Below, in pieces: positions 22,872-35,060 of a stretch of 64,000 nucleotides of DNA (its first letter is position 1; every line of letters begins with the position of its first letter). A program made the position numbers and the translations under genes. Source of the stretch: Reclinomonas americana ATCC 50394 (Eukaryota > Jakobida > Jakobea > Jakobida); the NCBI GenBank assembly GCA_048213135.1, contig PS015014.1:219787-283786 (forward strand). The letters are read 5' to 3'. The notes below the pieces were generated by a model. It had not been told where the DNA came from. It did not search any database and saw only the letters and a program-made list of their open reading frames with translations.

Positions 22872-25425
22872 TCACGTGGAGCGCGACGGCATGGGCGTGG
22901 GCGGCATCGTCATCGGTCGCGCGGCGGCGTTGGACGGTGACGTGACAGCGGCCTTCTTAGTCGCCTTGCCTCGACGGCGTGGCGAGCGGGTGCCGGAGCG
23001 CGGTGACTGCGGTGGCGACGCGTAAGCACCCTCGTGATCAGCCAGGTTCGGGCACGTCAGCGGAGCTGCGCCGTGATCGGCATACTCGGCCGCCGAAGCC
23101 ACCTCGGGAGCAGCAGCAGCAGCTGTGGGCGACAACGGCTGCTTCCGGCGGCGAGTGATCTTGCGCACGAGTCGCGTCTGCACCGGTTGCTGGGTCGACG
23201 CTCCACTACCACCAAAGTCGGTGGTGCTCACAGCACGCGGGGCAGTCTCCATCTGGTCCGCCGGCGCAGACCGGAAGTGGTTCATCGGCAGCGTCATGGC
23301 TGCACCGCCGACAGAAAAGGCATCGGCCATCGACGAATACTGGTCGCTCAAAGACGACACATCAATCAAGGCGTCGTCCTCCTCCTGCGGCGAATGCGGA
23401 TACAACATCGAGGCCGCGGGCTGCTCAGCTCCAGCCAATGCGGCGAGTGCCGGCAGCTCCTCGGTAGATTTGGCGATCGTCGGTGGCGGCGGAAGCAAGT
23501 CGGCCGCCGACGACAACGTGGTCTCAAAGTGACGCGGACGAAGCGGAACAACTCCGAGACCGTACGGCGTTGGCATCGTCAACGGCGCAGCAGTCATCGG
23601 CACAGGGCGTCCTCTGACAGGCGGCATGGTGGCCGGTCGCGTTTCCAGCTCGCGCACGCGTCCTTGCAGCTCCGTGAGCGATGCAGTGACGGTCTCGGTC
23701 ATTGACCGATCGGCCGCTGCCGCCTGAAGAGCAAGCACCAAGGCGCGACGTGCTTCCTCCAGCTCAGCTCGCAGACGAATCGATTCGTCCGACTGCTGCT
23801 CCATTTGGAATCTGCGATGGTTGACGCTGTTGCGTGAGCGGCGAGAAACGCAGCACGCTAATTTTCTAAACACTCCCGTACCGTTGAGAGGGCGACGGTG
23901 GCAACTCTGAGGCCGCCTCCGCAGCTTCGTCTGTCTCCAACGGCGGCGGAAGCGGCGACGTCGACGACGAATGCATGACTGCTGCGTTAACAGTCGGCAT
24001 AATGGTCATCAGTGGCGAGAGCGCGGCATCGCGGCTGGTGGCGGCAGGTGCGCTGTTTGTGGCAATACGTCAGCATGCGAAATCAAGGACTAGAAGCTAC
24101 GCATTGCAAGCAAGTACCTCAGCATGGCCTCGTCGTCGAACCTGACCGGCGACGAACCGGCTTCACAACGCATGGTTGGTGGAGCAGAGAGCCGTGCGCT
24201 CAGCGAGCCCGCCGACGACGAGCGTGCCACCGGAGCAAACGACGACATGGACGCCGGAGCACTCTCGGCCACAATGGCGCGCGGTGTCACGGGGCTGACG
24301 CTGACCGACACCTCAGTGTGCGCCGTCGACGACGACGCCACAGGCGCGAAGTGTTCTGCGGCCACCGGGGGAGAGACGGCGACAGGCAGCGGACTGGCAG
24401 TGCCATCATCCGCCTGCATTGCTGGAGACGGTGCAAAGGAGGCAAACGAGACAGTGCTCTCGCAGCCCAGACGCTGACTGCCACGAGCCGCCTCCATCAG
24501 CGACGCTGCATTCATCAACAACAGCTGCGCCTGCGCTTCCAGCTGAAGAGCACGTTCGCTCAGCTGACGAGCCTGTGGAGTATTGTCACGTGAGCATGCA
24601 TCACAGAATCACGGGGCGACAAGAGGGGCGGGAACAAACCAGTGAAGCAGAGACCTGTTGCGTCGGAGGCGCGTCATACTCGGCTGTCGCCGAGCGCATG
24701 GACTGCGACGGTGACGCGGCGGAGGGCGAGCGCATCGACTCGGGTGCCGGGGCGTACTGCAGCGCAGAAGGAGCAGGTGACGGTGCCACCATGGAGCGCA
24801 TCGACTGCGGAGCCGGTGACTGCGACATGGAATGCGACGGCGACGCGGCGGANNNNNNNNNNNNNNNNNNNNNNNNNNNNNNNNNNNNNNNNNNNNNNNN
24901 NNNNNNNNNNNNNNNNNNNNNNNNNNNNNNNNNNNNNNNNNNNNNNNNNNNNNNNNNNNNNNNNNNNNNNNNNNNNNNNNNNNNNNNNNNNNNNNNNNNN
25001 NNNNNNNNNNNNNNNNNNNNNNNNNNNNNNNNNNNNNNNNNNNNNNNNNNNNNNNNNNNNNNNNNNNNNNNNNNNNNNNNNNNNNNNNNNNNNNNNNNNN
25101 NNNNNNNNNNNNNNNNNNNNNNNNNNNNNNNNNNNNNNNNNNNNNNNNNNNNNNNNNNNNNNNNNNNNNNNNNNNNNNNNNNNNNNNNNNNNNNNNNNNN
25201 NNNNNNNNNNNNNNNNNNNNNNNNNNNNNNNNNNNNNNNNNNNNNNNNNNNNNNNNNNNNNNNNNNNNNNNNNNNNNNNNNNNNNNNNNNNNNNNNNNNN
25301 NNNNNNNNNNNNNNNNNNNNNNNNNNNNNNNNNNNNNNNNNNNNNNNNNNNNNNNNNNNNNNNNNNNNNNNNNNNNNNNNNNNNNNNNNNNNNNNNNNNN
25401 NNNNNNNNNNNNNNNNNNNNNNNNN

Positions 25426-25456
<31 letters not shown>

Positions 25457-27337
25457 AGCGGAGACGAGGCGCTCTTCTTCTGCGCCGCGGCAACGTCGAC
25501 AGTGTACACGCTCTCCGTCGGCGCATCGTCTTGCGTGACCGACGGCCGTCGCGTCGAATGGACGGGCGACGAGGCCTTCTTGGCGGGCATGGTGGTCGCT
25601 GCGCCAATCTTGTCTCCGTTCGACGACAGCTTGACGTAGTAGGCGTCCATCTGCGGGTGGCCAGCGGGGTTCATCGGCTGCTTCGCCACCTCTTGCTGAC
25701 GCAGCGCCTCCACAATCGACAGGTTGCTGTCGGTCTTGGTCGCTTGCTGAGAAGCGCGAGTGCGAATCTCCTCCAAAGCGGCAGCAGCCTGAAATATACA
25801 AAACAAAGGGTCAACACGACTGGCATCACACAATGCACACCATCGATGTGTTGCTGCTCACGCACCTTGGCAGCTCGCATGGACACCTGCTTCGGCGACT
25901 GGCTGGTCGGCGACGACGGGTTCGCGACAATGATCTCCAGCGCACCACCGCTGGCCTTGCGCCCCTTCCCGTTCTCGCCATGCGCCTTCGCGTCCGCCAC
26001 GGCATCCCGCATGAGCAACGACGCGAGGTGGGAGCCAGCCGCACTAGTCCGGCTCGAGGCCGAGGACATGGCGTCCAACGCCGGCGAATGCACCTGGCGC
26101 GTGGCCGAAGCCATCGACATGGAGACCGCCTTTTCCGTGTGCACGTGCGCGGCTCGCACCGAAGCAGAAGAGCGCATCGACATGGAGGACGATTGCTTTG
26201 TCTGCCGCTGCAATGCACGAGTGAGTGAGCGACTGGGCGAGCGAGCGAGAGCAAGACACGACAAACAAAGTGAAAATGAACCTTGTGATGCAGCTGCTCA
26301 TCGTCCTCGTCGGTGGCATCGCCAGCTGTCTCCTCGCCACCAGGAGGCGGCGACAGCACCGAGGCCACACCATGAGGATCATCACTGACATCGTGGTCCA
26401 GCGACAGCGCATCACCCTCCTCCGACTCGGCCTGCTCAGACAGCTGCTGACCACCGACGCACATGCTAATGGCCTTGAACCACGAGCGGACCGACGGGTT
26501 GACAAAGGTGGGACCGAGACCCGCGCCCTTGGCGGCCATGGTGCTCGTCAGCGCACTCGGAGTGGGCTCACAGAGAATCAGAGCGCGCTTCTTGACGCGA
26601 AACATGAGACCGCGAACGCCGCTGCTGTTGTCGGTCCACTCGCTGCACTGAATGTGCTGCATGTCGAGCGTCTGCGATGGAGTGCTCTGTGTGCAAGAGT
26701 GAGCGTAATGCGGGTGGAAGAGTGGGAGAGTGAGTGCGTGCGTGTGACAAACCGTTGGGCGTGTGGCCAGAATCAGATTGCTGCCGCGCAGAGAGCACCA
26801 GGCGAGCTTGGCGTCGGGATCAGGCGAGGTGGCGAGCCAGCCTTGGAACGCAGAGCTGTCCATGCGTGCTGTTGACATCGAAAAGTGAGTGACAGCCCAA
26901 CCAACAAACAACGAGAGCAGCAGCAGCAGCAGCAGTACCAGACTCGGAGAGCATCTGCGAGATGAGTGCCATCCATGAGGGAGACGAATCCGCGTTTCCA
27001 TGGTGCTGCACCTCCCACTGATCGCGCTCGGCGCTCACAATGCTGACAATGTGCGGCCGTCCGGCAACTCGCGACACATTGTCTCGACGAAGCGGCAGCG
27101 ATGCGACAAGGAGCTGTGTGCGGTGAGTGAGAGAGAGATCTTGTGCGCCAAAGAGAGAGCGCGCGCGTGTGTGTGCCAAACCTGGTCATCGTGATCGTGC
27201 AGCAAAAGCTGGTGGCCGGAGGCCGGATGCAAATGCAGAGTGGCCGACAACTGCTGCCACGACTTGTGACCATTGCGACGAGCCAGGACCGCGCTGGAAG
27301 CAGCCGGCAAGCCGCTTGGACCTCCAGGGGTAGACAT
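22872..27337 (-). CDS. PH-domain protein with long disordered, repeat-rich tail
   Basis: ATG at 27337 begins MSTPGGPSGLPAASSAVLAR. The first ~130 residues look like a PH fold (SWQQLSATLHLHP…LVASLPLRRD…HIVSIVSAERDQWE…SSPSWMALISQM). A second PH-like unit follows (SAFQGWLATSP…LAWCSLRGSNLILATRP…RSWFKAISMCV). PH domains bind phosphoinositides or proteins at membranes. After an acidic segment, the rest is low-complexity: repeated Ser-Met-(S)-Met-Arg-Ser units, repeats of SPSAASPSQSMRS type, a polyglutamine tract at 25426-25451, a short coiled coil (SIRLRAELEEARRALVLALQ) and a Pro/Ser/Arg-rich end at TGA 22872-22874. A 573-N gap (24853-25425) interrupts the repeats. An in-frame upstream ATG also exists. 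Orthology is unknown. Confidence 0.65.
24853..25425. other. Assembly gap (573 N) inside a repeat-rich exon
   Basis: The gap is flanked by SMRSPSAASP-type repeats on one side and a (CTG)n tract on the other, so it probably hides a collapsed tandem repeat. Confidence 1.
25426..25451. repeat. (CTG)n tract encoding polyglutamine on the minus strand
   Basis: At least eight CTG units adjoin the gap. On the coding strand they read (CAG)n, giving H-Q9 or more in the PH-domain protein. Confidence 0.9.
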
Positions 27338-28231
27338 TTTATACTTTTTCAAAGAGAAACGAACGAGGAGCTCTCTCGAAACCCCACAGAAATTGTTTGA
27401 ACTAACCACACAATCGCAAAACCGAAAACTGACATTGACAATTTCTGGCGGATTCGAACACTGAAAAAAAGCGAGTCAAACCGAGAGTTTCCGGGGCGAG
27501 TGCAGAGAGCGACTGGTTCGCTGCAGTGGCATGGTGGTGCATCTGAATGTCGCGTGTTGAATAACAACACTGGTTTTGTGCGAAAACCAATCGAGGCAAA
27601 ATTGCTCGTAATTGGTTATTCCGTTGACGTTGGCGGAAACAGGGCCTCGGGGAGAACTCCACAAAGGGTGGAGTTAATAGCCATACGACGAGCCGGCGTG
27701 GTGATTCTACCGTGAATGCTGTCGCATTCGCAAGAGTTTCAACTGCGCACTGAGTTTTCCATTTTCAGCTGCACGCTTCTGCTTTGAATGCGAGTCAACA
27801 ACGAGGTGGCACAACGCGGTGCTGCTTGGGCCTGTGGAACTTATTGTCTTGCCCCGATTGCCTGCTGCAGCTGCGCACGCAGGCCAGGTCGGATCTGAAC
27901 GGGCAGGATTTCACCTCGTTCCGCAGCTGATTCCGCCATTTTGCAGACCTCGTCCACGACTAGCAGTGCCTTCTACACATGCACGTACGCTCCTTGAACT
28001 GGCCGTAACCACACGGAGACACAGCGTGCATGCGTTCGAATTTGATCGACGTCGACGTCGACGGAAGAAATTCGGCAGGCGCTGCGATGAAGGGTCACAG
28101 AAAAGGCAGAAGATGGAGGAGAGGAGAAGGAGGGAGCACTCCACCACTTCCGCTGTCGATGCCCGCCTTCCTTCGTGGGAGAGCACTTGTTGCCACGTGT
28201 CACGAGGGACATCATTTCGCAATCAATCACA
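27338..28231. promoter_or_regulatory. Divergent intergenic region, PH-domain gene / glucosidase II alpha
   Basis: About 890 bases lie between the two start codons. It is the longest non-gene stretch in the gap-free sequence. It holds a small inverted repeat (CTCCACAAAGGGTGGAG near 27658) and A-rich tracts at 27346 and 27463. I find no convincing exon chain or tRNA in it. Confidence 0.5.
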
Positions 28232-28667
28232 ATGTCGCGCGTGGTGGCCGCCGTGCTCTTCCTCGTGCTCATTGTGGCCGTGCTGCACGTGTCGGAGGCC
28301 GTCGATCGCCACCGTCACAAGAACTGCACACAGACAGCACACTGCAGTCGCGCACGCAATCGCTCCGGCCCCTCGGCCTTTGGTCTGCGCACGGCTGGAG
28401 CCGCTGTGGATGCCGACTCGGGTCAGTTCCCCTCCCCTTCTCTCTCTCTCTCTCCACAATATCTCTTGTGCGCACTGAGTGTGCATCTCTCGCTCGCTCT
28501 GCTCTCCACACACGTGAACCAATTTGCGTTGCGTGCGTGGAGTTGTTGGCAAGCCATGCACATGGCCAGCTCTTGCACACGCACGCACACACGCACGCAC
28601 TGCTGTGCACTCCTCCCTGCCTGTCACCGTAGAGGCTGCATGTACACCTCTCTCCCTTTCCCTCTTC

Positions 28668-28724
<57 letters not shown>

Positions 28725-29113
28725 GTACGTACGTACGTACGGTACGTACGTCGTCGTCGTCGTCGTTCGTACTACGTACGTACGACGACGACGACGGACG
28801 GTACGGTAGGGTANNNNNNNNNNNNNNNNNNNNNNNNNNNNNNNNNNNNNNNNNNNNNNNNNNNNNNNNNNNNNNNNNNNNNNNNNNNNNNNNNNNNNNN
28901 NNNNNNNNNNNNNNNNNNNNNNNNNNNNNNNNNNNNNNNNNNNNNNNNNNNNNNNNNNNNNNNNNNNNNNNNNNNNNNNNNNNNNNNNNGACCGACCTAC
29001 GTCGTCGTTGGTCGACCTACCCTTCCCCCTTCCCGTCCCGTCCGGTTCCGTACCCGTAACCGGTAACGGGACGGTCGTCGACTAGTACTACCTACCTCTC
29101 CTTCCCTTCCTTC

Positions 29114-29147
<34 letters not shown>

Positions 29148-32100
29148 CTCTTGTTCTCATCACATGATGACGTAGGCGCATTCCGCGGTGTTGTCTTCAA
29201 CAAACAGACGGGCGAGCAGGTGGAGGTAGAGGTGCAGGCGTTTGGCGATCAGGCTGTACGGCTGCGCCTGTTCGAGGGCGACTTTGCCGGCGACGAGAGC
29301 AGTCCGTCGGCGCTGGCGCACGACGAGAGTGCAGAGTCTGACGAGGCAGAGGAGGCTGATGAGTCGGCATCAGCAGCAGCGGCAGCGGCGGTGCCGGAGA
29401 AGCAGCAGAGGCGCAAGTTTGGACGTCCGCAGATCGAGGGCGGTCGCTTCGACGTGAGTCGCGATGTGGTCGTCATGTCGCCGTCGCGCGATGGGCGTGT
29501 GGCGTTGATCGACAAGGCCGATTCGTCAGTGGTGACGATCAAGGCCGGTGCGGCGGTGCTGCGCATCGACCCGCAGACGTTCACGGTGGACGTGCAAGAC
29601 GCGGAGCGTTCGTCGGTGTTTGTCGTCAATCGTCTTGGTCGCCTGATGTACGAGACCAAGCAGCGACCAAAGGACAACACGTATCCCGAGTCGTCGGGTC
29701 GCCGTGGTGACGCCAGTTGCGTGCGTGTGTGCGACAATCGTGGCTCGTGTAGTGGTGGCTCACATCGATGCGCGCGCAGGCGAGACGGCTGTCGGCGTGG
29801 ACATTGTGCACGTCGGTGCTACGCACCTGTACGGCCTGCCGGAGCGCACCGTATCGTTCGACCTCCCGGAGACCAAGGATCGCAGCGAACCGTTCCATCT
29901 CTTCAACAGCGATGTGTTCGAGTACGAGATCAACGACACCATGGGCACCTACGGCTCCGTCCCGTTCATTCTGTCGCACTCCGAGAAGCGCTCGGCCGGT
30001 GTGCTCTACTCGAATCCCACCGACACGTGGGTCGACGTGGAGTCCATTGGCGAGGTGCGGCGGGCCGAGTCCGTGGATGCGCTTGTAGTATACTCATTCG
30101 ACTTGATTTTGTTTCGTACAGGGCAAGGTCAGCACGTGGACCAGCCAGTCGGGTCACGTTGACCTGTTCTTCTTCCTCGGACCCGACCCCAAGTCCGTGA
30201 TCAGCCAGCTGACTGCACTCACCGGTTCGTGTGGTCGACAGTCACGAGTAGGGCAGTCGGTGTTTACTGACGTGCGCACTGTGTGCAGGTCGCGCGCCAT
30301 TGCCGCAGCAGTTTGCCATTGCGTACCACCAGTGCCGCTGGAACTACAAGTTGCGCATCCTCTCTTCCTTCACAAACGTGCGCTTGGTGGTGACCAATTG
30401 TTTTCAATCACCAACAGGGATCAGGAGGATGTGGCCTCGGTGGATGCCAAATTTGACGAGTACGACATTCCGTACGATGTGATTTGGCTCGACATTGAAC
30501 ACACAGACGACAAGCAGTACTTTACCTGGGTGTGTTGAAGACAAATAATCGTCATCTTCTTCCTTTGTGTCGCTGTGGTCTGACATGCGTGTGCAGGACC
30601 CGGCCACATTCACCAACCCGACCCAGATGATCAACGGCGTTGCTGCAAAGGGTCGCAAGGTGCGTCTGGACGAGCAGCTGTCGTCGCTCGCGCGAAGTGA
30701 GGCTAATCGCGTTGGTTGTGGCGACAGATGGTGACCATCGTGGACCCACACGTGAAGCGGCGTCGTGGCTACTCTGTGTACGACGAGGCTGACGAGCACG
30801 GCTACTTTGTGCGCACCAGCGACGGTGGCGACTACGAGGGACACTGCTGGCCAGGTGTGCTACGCGCGATTGCACTGCTGCAGCGCTGCATGCCTTCAGT
30901 CTCACCAGTGACTGTGTGCAGGTGCTTCGAGCTGGGTCGACTTCCTCAGCCCGGCAGTGCGCGACTGGTACGCGTCTCTGTTCTCGTTCGACAAGTACGA
31001 GGGCTCGACCAAGGATCTGTACATTTGGATCGACATGAACGAGGTGCGCGCTGTCACTGCCATCCTCTGTGCTTGTGTACACCCCTTCTCACACCTTGCA
31101 CCAGCCGTCCGTGTTCAACGGGCCAAACACCGTGATGGACTTGGATGCCGTGCATCACGGTGGAGTGCGTCATCGCGAAGTGCACAATGCGTACTCATTG
31201 TACCACGTTGCGTCGTCGTCTTGGTGTGCTGCTTGTTTCACGCCGACGGCATGTGAGACTGACGTCTGTTCCGCAGGCCATGTCCGTGTACGATGGCCTG
31301 GTGCGACGACGCAACGGCGAAGATCGTCCATTCATTCTGTCGCGCTCGTTCTTTGCGGGCTCTCAGCGGTTCGTCGCCTTCCCCCCCCCCCCCCCCACCT
31401 GTGCGTGTGTTTCAAGGCTCACACACCACTGCAGTTATGCTGCGCTGTGGACTGGCGACAACATGGCGACGTGGGAGCACCTCAAGTCGACGCAGCCCAT
31501 GTTGCTGTCGCTGGGTGTGGCCGGCCAGAACTTTGTGGGCGGTTTGTGCATCTTGCTCTCTACCTGGCCGCTTGCACATGGTGATGATTCATGCTCATAC
31601 GTCGTCGTCTTCATGCAGCCGATGTCGGTGGCTTCTTCAAGGACACCGAGGCCGACCTGCTCGTCCGCTGGTACCAGGCTGGCGCCTTCCAGCCGTTCTT
31701 CCGTGCCCACGCTCACCTCCGTGCGTCGCTCACGCCCTTCTCTCTCTTGCGTTCCAAATTGCTGACTTGATTCTGCTTGTCGGCGGCAGACTCGGCTCGC
31801 CGCGAACCGTGGCTCTTTGGCGAGGAAAACACCAAGTTGATCCGCCAGGCCATTTGGACTCGCTACATTCTGCTGCCGTACGTGTACACACAGTTCTACC
31901 AGAACTCGCAGACCGGCGTCCCCGTAATGAGGTGTGTCTACTGCAGCGCGTCCTCACACCTTGTTGTTCTTCACTTTACTGATCTCCATGCGCGCACAGG
32001 CCGCTTTTCTTCGAGTTCCCGTCGGATGCTGGCACCTACAGCGAGGAGCAGGCGTACATGTTTGGCGACGCGCTGTTGGTGCGACCGGTGACCGAGAAGG

Positions 32101-32494
32101 ATTCGACCAGCATCTCGCTCGCACTGCCGGGCGACGAGGTTTGAATGCGCGCGCGCGCGTGATGGACACGAGTGCCTTTTCCTTCTTTCTCATCTTCCCC
32201 TCACTGTCTTGCAGCCATGGTATGACTACTTTACCGGAGGCAAGCCGGCATCCAACTGGTTCGGCACAGCGGCGTCGATTGACGTTGTGCCCGATCGCAT
32301 TCCAGTCTTCCAACGCGGAGGTGTGTGTGCACTCGCACATGTGTGTGTGTGTGTGTGTGTGCGTGTGTGTGTGTTTCGTTCATGGTTCGCTCACACACGC
32401 TGCGTTTCTCTCAGGCACGATTGTGCCGCAAAAGCTGCGCATTCGTCGCTCCAGCAAGGCCATGCACAACGATCCGATCACGCTGCAGATTGCA
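28232..32494 (+). CDS. Glucosidase II catalytic alpha subunit (GH31), 3' end lost in gap
   Basis: ATG at 28232 starts a signal peptide ([20 protein letters not shown]) followed by [12 protein letters not shown], matching the N-terminal Cys motif of ER glucosidase II alpha. The enzyme removes the two inner alpha-1,3-glucoses from N-glycans. GH31 landmarks include [35 protein letters not shown], the nucleophile motif [48 protein letters not shown] (acid/base Asp), ADVGGFF and [20 protein letters not shown]. At least 14 short introns are visible, one with (GT)n after its donor and one ending in a poly-C tract. Intron 1 (28421-29170) is unusually long and contains an N gap. About 100 C-terminal residues are missing in the 20-N gap at 32495. 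Confidence 0.93.
28673..29145. repeat. Low-complexity (CT)n / ACGT / CGT palindromic island with N gap
   Basis: Inside intron 1 of the glucosidase gene: a (CT)n tract (about 28670-28715), then ACGTACGT units, (CGT)5 followed by (ACG)4 that can pair as a hairpin, 176 N (28814-28989), more CGTCGT/GGTCGAC and CCGGTAACCGG-like palindromic words, and a second (CT)n tract (about 29118-29143). Confidence 0.8.
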
Positions 32495-32514
32495 NNNNNN
32501 NNNNNNNNNNNNNN
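32495..32514. other. Assembly gap (20 N) truncating two convergent genes
   Basis: Fixed-length spacer. The 3' ends of both the glucosidase II gene and the ASNSD1 gene run into it. Confidence 1.
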
Positions 32515-34182
32515 AGTTCGCACCCGTGCACCGCAATGCAGCGATCGTCGCGCCTGTCACACGGTCAGCACGCGCAACACAATGGTGTGAGATGCCAGGA
32601 GAGAGAGAGAGCTAGCAACGCACCCCAGGTTACGCAGCCACAGCCGCTCAATGTCCATGCTGATCTCGTCGCGCAGAGCTCCCCGTCGTCCGGCACGCTG
32701 GTGCCGGCGGTAGCCGCCAAGTTGTTCGTCGGATCCGAGACCCGTAAGGAGGACGCGCGCGCCACTGTCGGTGCGCGCACGTTGTGCACAGAACCACAGC
32801 GAGGCGCCAATGTTGAAGTCCATTACTCCTCGCCGTGGCCACACACAACTCGCAATGTTGCTGGCGCACGAGGCCAGCTCCTGCAGCGACACATTGATTT
32901 CGATCAGGCGCCACCGCGTCTCGCCACATGCGGTGCACAGTTCACGGTACCCCTCCCGCGCAGTGGCACGGTCGGGAGCCACCTCACCGTCTTCGGTTAC
33001 AGGAGCAGCCACCGCCACAAAAGCCACATTCAACAACTCAATGGTCACATCCGACGGCAGATGCCGATGTGCGAGTGCAGCCACAGCCATGCAGTCGATG
33101 CCACCCGAAAAGAGCAGACCAATGGTGCGATCGCGACCGTCGTAGTGCGCCACGCACTGCACACGCAGTCGAACGGCCTCGGACAGTGCATGCAAAAGTC
33201 CATCCACACACTCGGCAAACGAGCATCCCTCTCCATCGACCCCCTCTGCTGCAACACTGCGTGCCGGCCACGGCGGAGGCACCGGCACCATGTGCGGTAC
33301 AAGCACAGTCTCCACGCTCTCCCCACCCTGCCACCGCATGCCATACACACCACGAGGCGGCACCTCAAACACTCCACCACCACTCTGCATCAATGCATCG
33401 TACGCGTCACGCGTCTCTGCGAGAGCAGCCGAACACAGCACCATGGTGCGCACGTCTAGCAGTGCACAAAGCAGCGACCGCCGACCCACGGCATCTCTGG
33501 CAAACAGCACGCTGCCGTCGTCGCACACCACCACCACGGAATAGGAACCGTGCAGCGGGGCGAGCGCGGCCGCCACACTCGCACAGCGCTCATTCAAGTC
33601 CATGCGTGACGCCTCTGCCAGGGCCACCTGGACACGCGACGCCAGCAGCTGCGTGTCGGAGTCCACCAATGCATCCCAAGCACCCTCAGCGCCCGACACG
33701 CGATAGATCTCGCCCACCCACGCCATCCACACACCGCCACCACTGCCACTATCTACTGTCGTCACACGCACTGGCTGTGCGTTGGTGACGGCCACACTCG
33801 CTGGATCGCCGCGCAACTGCAACACCGAGGCCGACAACTCAAACGACACCAGCGCACCATCACCACAGTCAACTGCAATCTCACGTGTGCTGTCGGGTCC
33901 ACGCATGCGCTGTGCGGCGTGGCAGGCTGCTACAAAGGCCTGCTTCGCCTCGTCAACATCCACGCAAGGCGGCGATGACGAAGACGATGGCTGGGAGATG
34001 GGAGGTGGCAGGCATGAATGAATGACAATCATGTGTGTGTGTGTGTGTGTGCATCACACCTCAGCTGCTGCTCCGCATTCGTCGGGGCGATCGTCGACAG
34101 CCTCGCGATGGGCCCACTCTTCGACAATGCGCGTCGTCGGCAAGTCGCAGCCACTTTGTATTAGCAGAGTGATGCCACACAT
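32515..34182 (-). CDS. ASNSD1: Asparagine synthetase domain-containing protein 1, C-terminus in gap
   Basis: ATG at 34182 opens MCGITLLIQSGCDLP, with Cys2 as the class II glutamine amidotransferase nucleophile. After a GTGTGATG…CCCAG intron, the long exon shows DRTIGLLFSGGIDCMAVAAL (PP-loop), IELLNVAFVAV, the characteristic VMDFNIGASLWFCAQRAR and VLLTGLGSDEQLGGYRRHQ. A second intron (GTGCGTTG…GACAG) joins RLWLRNLG to RDDRCIAVHGCE. These are hallmarks of ASNSD1 rather than true asparagine synthetase. The last PP-loop residue is Cys, where SGGxDS is usual. The molecular role of ASNSD1 is not well defined. The C-terminal part, including the ARFPFLDE region, is in the gap. Confidence 0.92.
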
Positions 34183-34269
34183 GCTGTCTCCGACTCTACT
34201 CTCCTGGCACAACGATGAAAGGACGATGGAAAATACAATCTATGGCGATCGGGAGTGTCGCTCGCGGGT

Positions 34270-34516
34270 NNNNNNNNNNNNNNNNNNNNNNNNNNNNNNN
34301 NNNNNNNNNNNNNNNNNNNNNNNNNNNNNNNNNNNNNNNNNNNNNNNNNNNNNNNNNNNNNNNNNNNNNNNNNNNNNNNNNNNNNNNNNNNNNNNNNNNN
34401 NNNNNNNNNNNNNNNNNNNNNNNNNNNNNNNNNNNNNNNNNNNNNNNNNNNNNNNNNNNNNNNNNNNNNNNNNNNNNNNNNNNNNNNNNNNNNNNNNNNN
34501 NNNNNNNNNNNNNNNN
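34270..34516. other. Assembly gap (247 N)
   Basis: Separates the 5' end of ASNSD1 from the first exon of a PH-domain gene on the same strand. Confidence 1.
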
Positions 34517-34766
34517 GCCAAGACACGTACCTCTTGAGGGGTGTTCGCACTCGGAAACAGTTGGGCCGGATGGCGGTGCGGAGAACCGGTGTTCCGCGCA
34601 ACGTAATCGTCTCCTCGGGAAAGCCAGGGTAGTCCTCGATGCGCGCATACACCGAGAGCAGGTCGCGTTCCAACACGACCCATTTGCGCGTCCACAGACT
34701 CGTGTTGCGCTCCGATCTCAGCGACAAGAAGCCGCTCTTTTGCGGCACACTGGCCGAAAACTCCAT
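34517..34766 (-). CDS. PH-domain protein, N-terminal exon only
   Basis: ATG at 34766 gives MEFSASVPQKSGFLSLRSER followed by TSLWTRKWVVLERDLLSVYA and a loop to RPNCFRVRTPLKRY, then a GTACGTG donor just before the gap. This is the first half of a PH domain: G-(F)-L-x-x-(R) strand 1, W-T-(R)-(K)-W-V-V-L strand 2-3, and the FRV strand. The rest is missing. Only 247 N remain before the next gene, so the gap is probably underestimated or sequence is placed elsewhere (see 36181-36735). Confidence 0.75.
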
Positions 34767-35060
34767 ACTATCTCAACGAAAGAGGACACAGAGAGAGAGA
34801 GTGTGTGTGCGCGTGTGTGTGTTGTGTGTGTGTGTGTGTAAAGAACAGAAAAAGAAGGGAGTGAGTGAACAGAGGGTGGGAAAGAGTGCGCGCGTGCCTT
34901 CTGCTCTCTCTCGCACAATGGGTGAACAACGAAATTCCGGCACGAGAAACCGCCCACGAAAACCGATTTCGGAACAACCGTCCTAAAATATTGGGACCCG
35001 CCAAAAAAAGCCGCCAAGCCTGCTGAACGTTGCACCAGCGAGAGAAAAGGGCACGGACGG
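34767..35060. promoter_or_regulatory. Divergent intergenic region, PH-domain gene / SDR gene
   Basis: 294 bases between opposite start codons. It contains a (GT)n-like tract (about 34799-34840) and an AT-rich segment (CCTAAAATATTGGGACCCG near 34981) close to the plus-strand gene. Confidence 0.5.

Noticed and set aside
27440-27470. tRNA-like T-loop word (GTTCGAATCC on the minus strand)
   Set aside because: The flanking bases do not pair as a T-stem, and no anticodon arm or acceptor stem can be built upstream.
27911-28222. Possible small minus-strand gene upstream of glucosidase II
   Set aside because: The frame has no recognisable domain, no clear splice partners, and lies where the promoter and 5' UTR of the plus-strand gene should be.
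28524-29066. Ser/Leu and Tyr/Val repeat peptides across the (CT)n/ACGT island
   Set aside because: They are translations of simple repeats inside an intron of the glucosidase II gene.
31379-31396. Poly-C run as a possible sequencing artefact or frameshift in glucosidase II
   Set aside because: It lies within an intron just before the acceptor, so it does not affect the coding frame.
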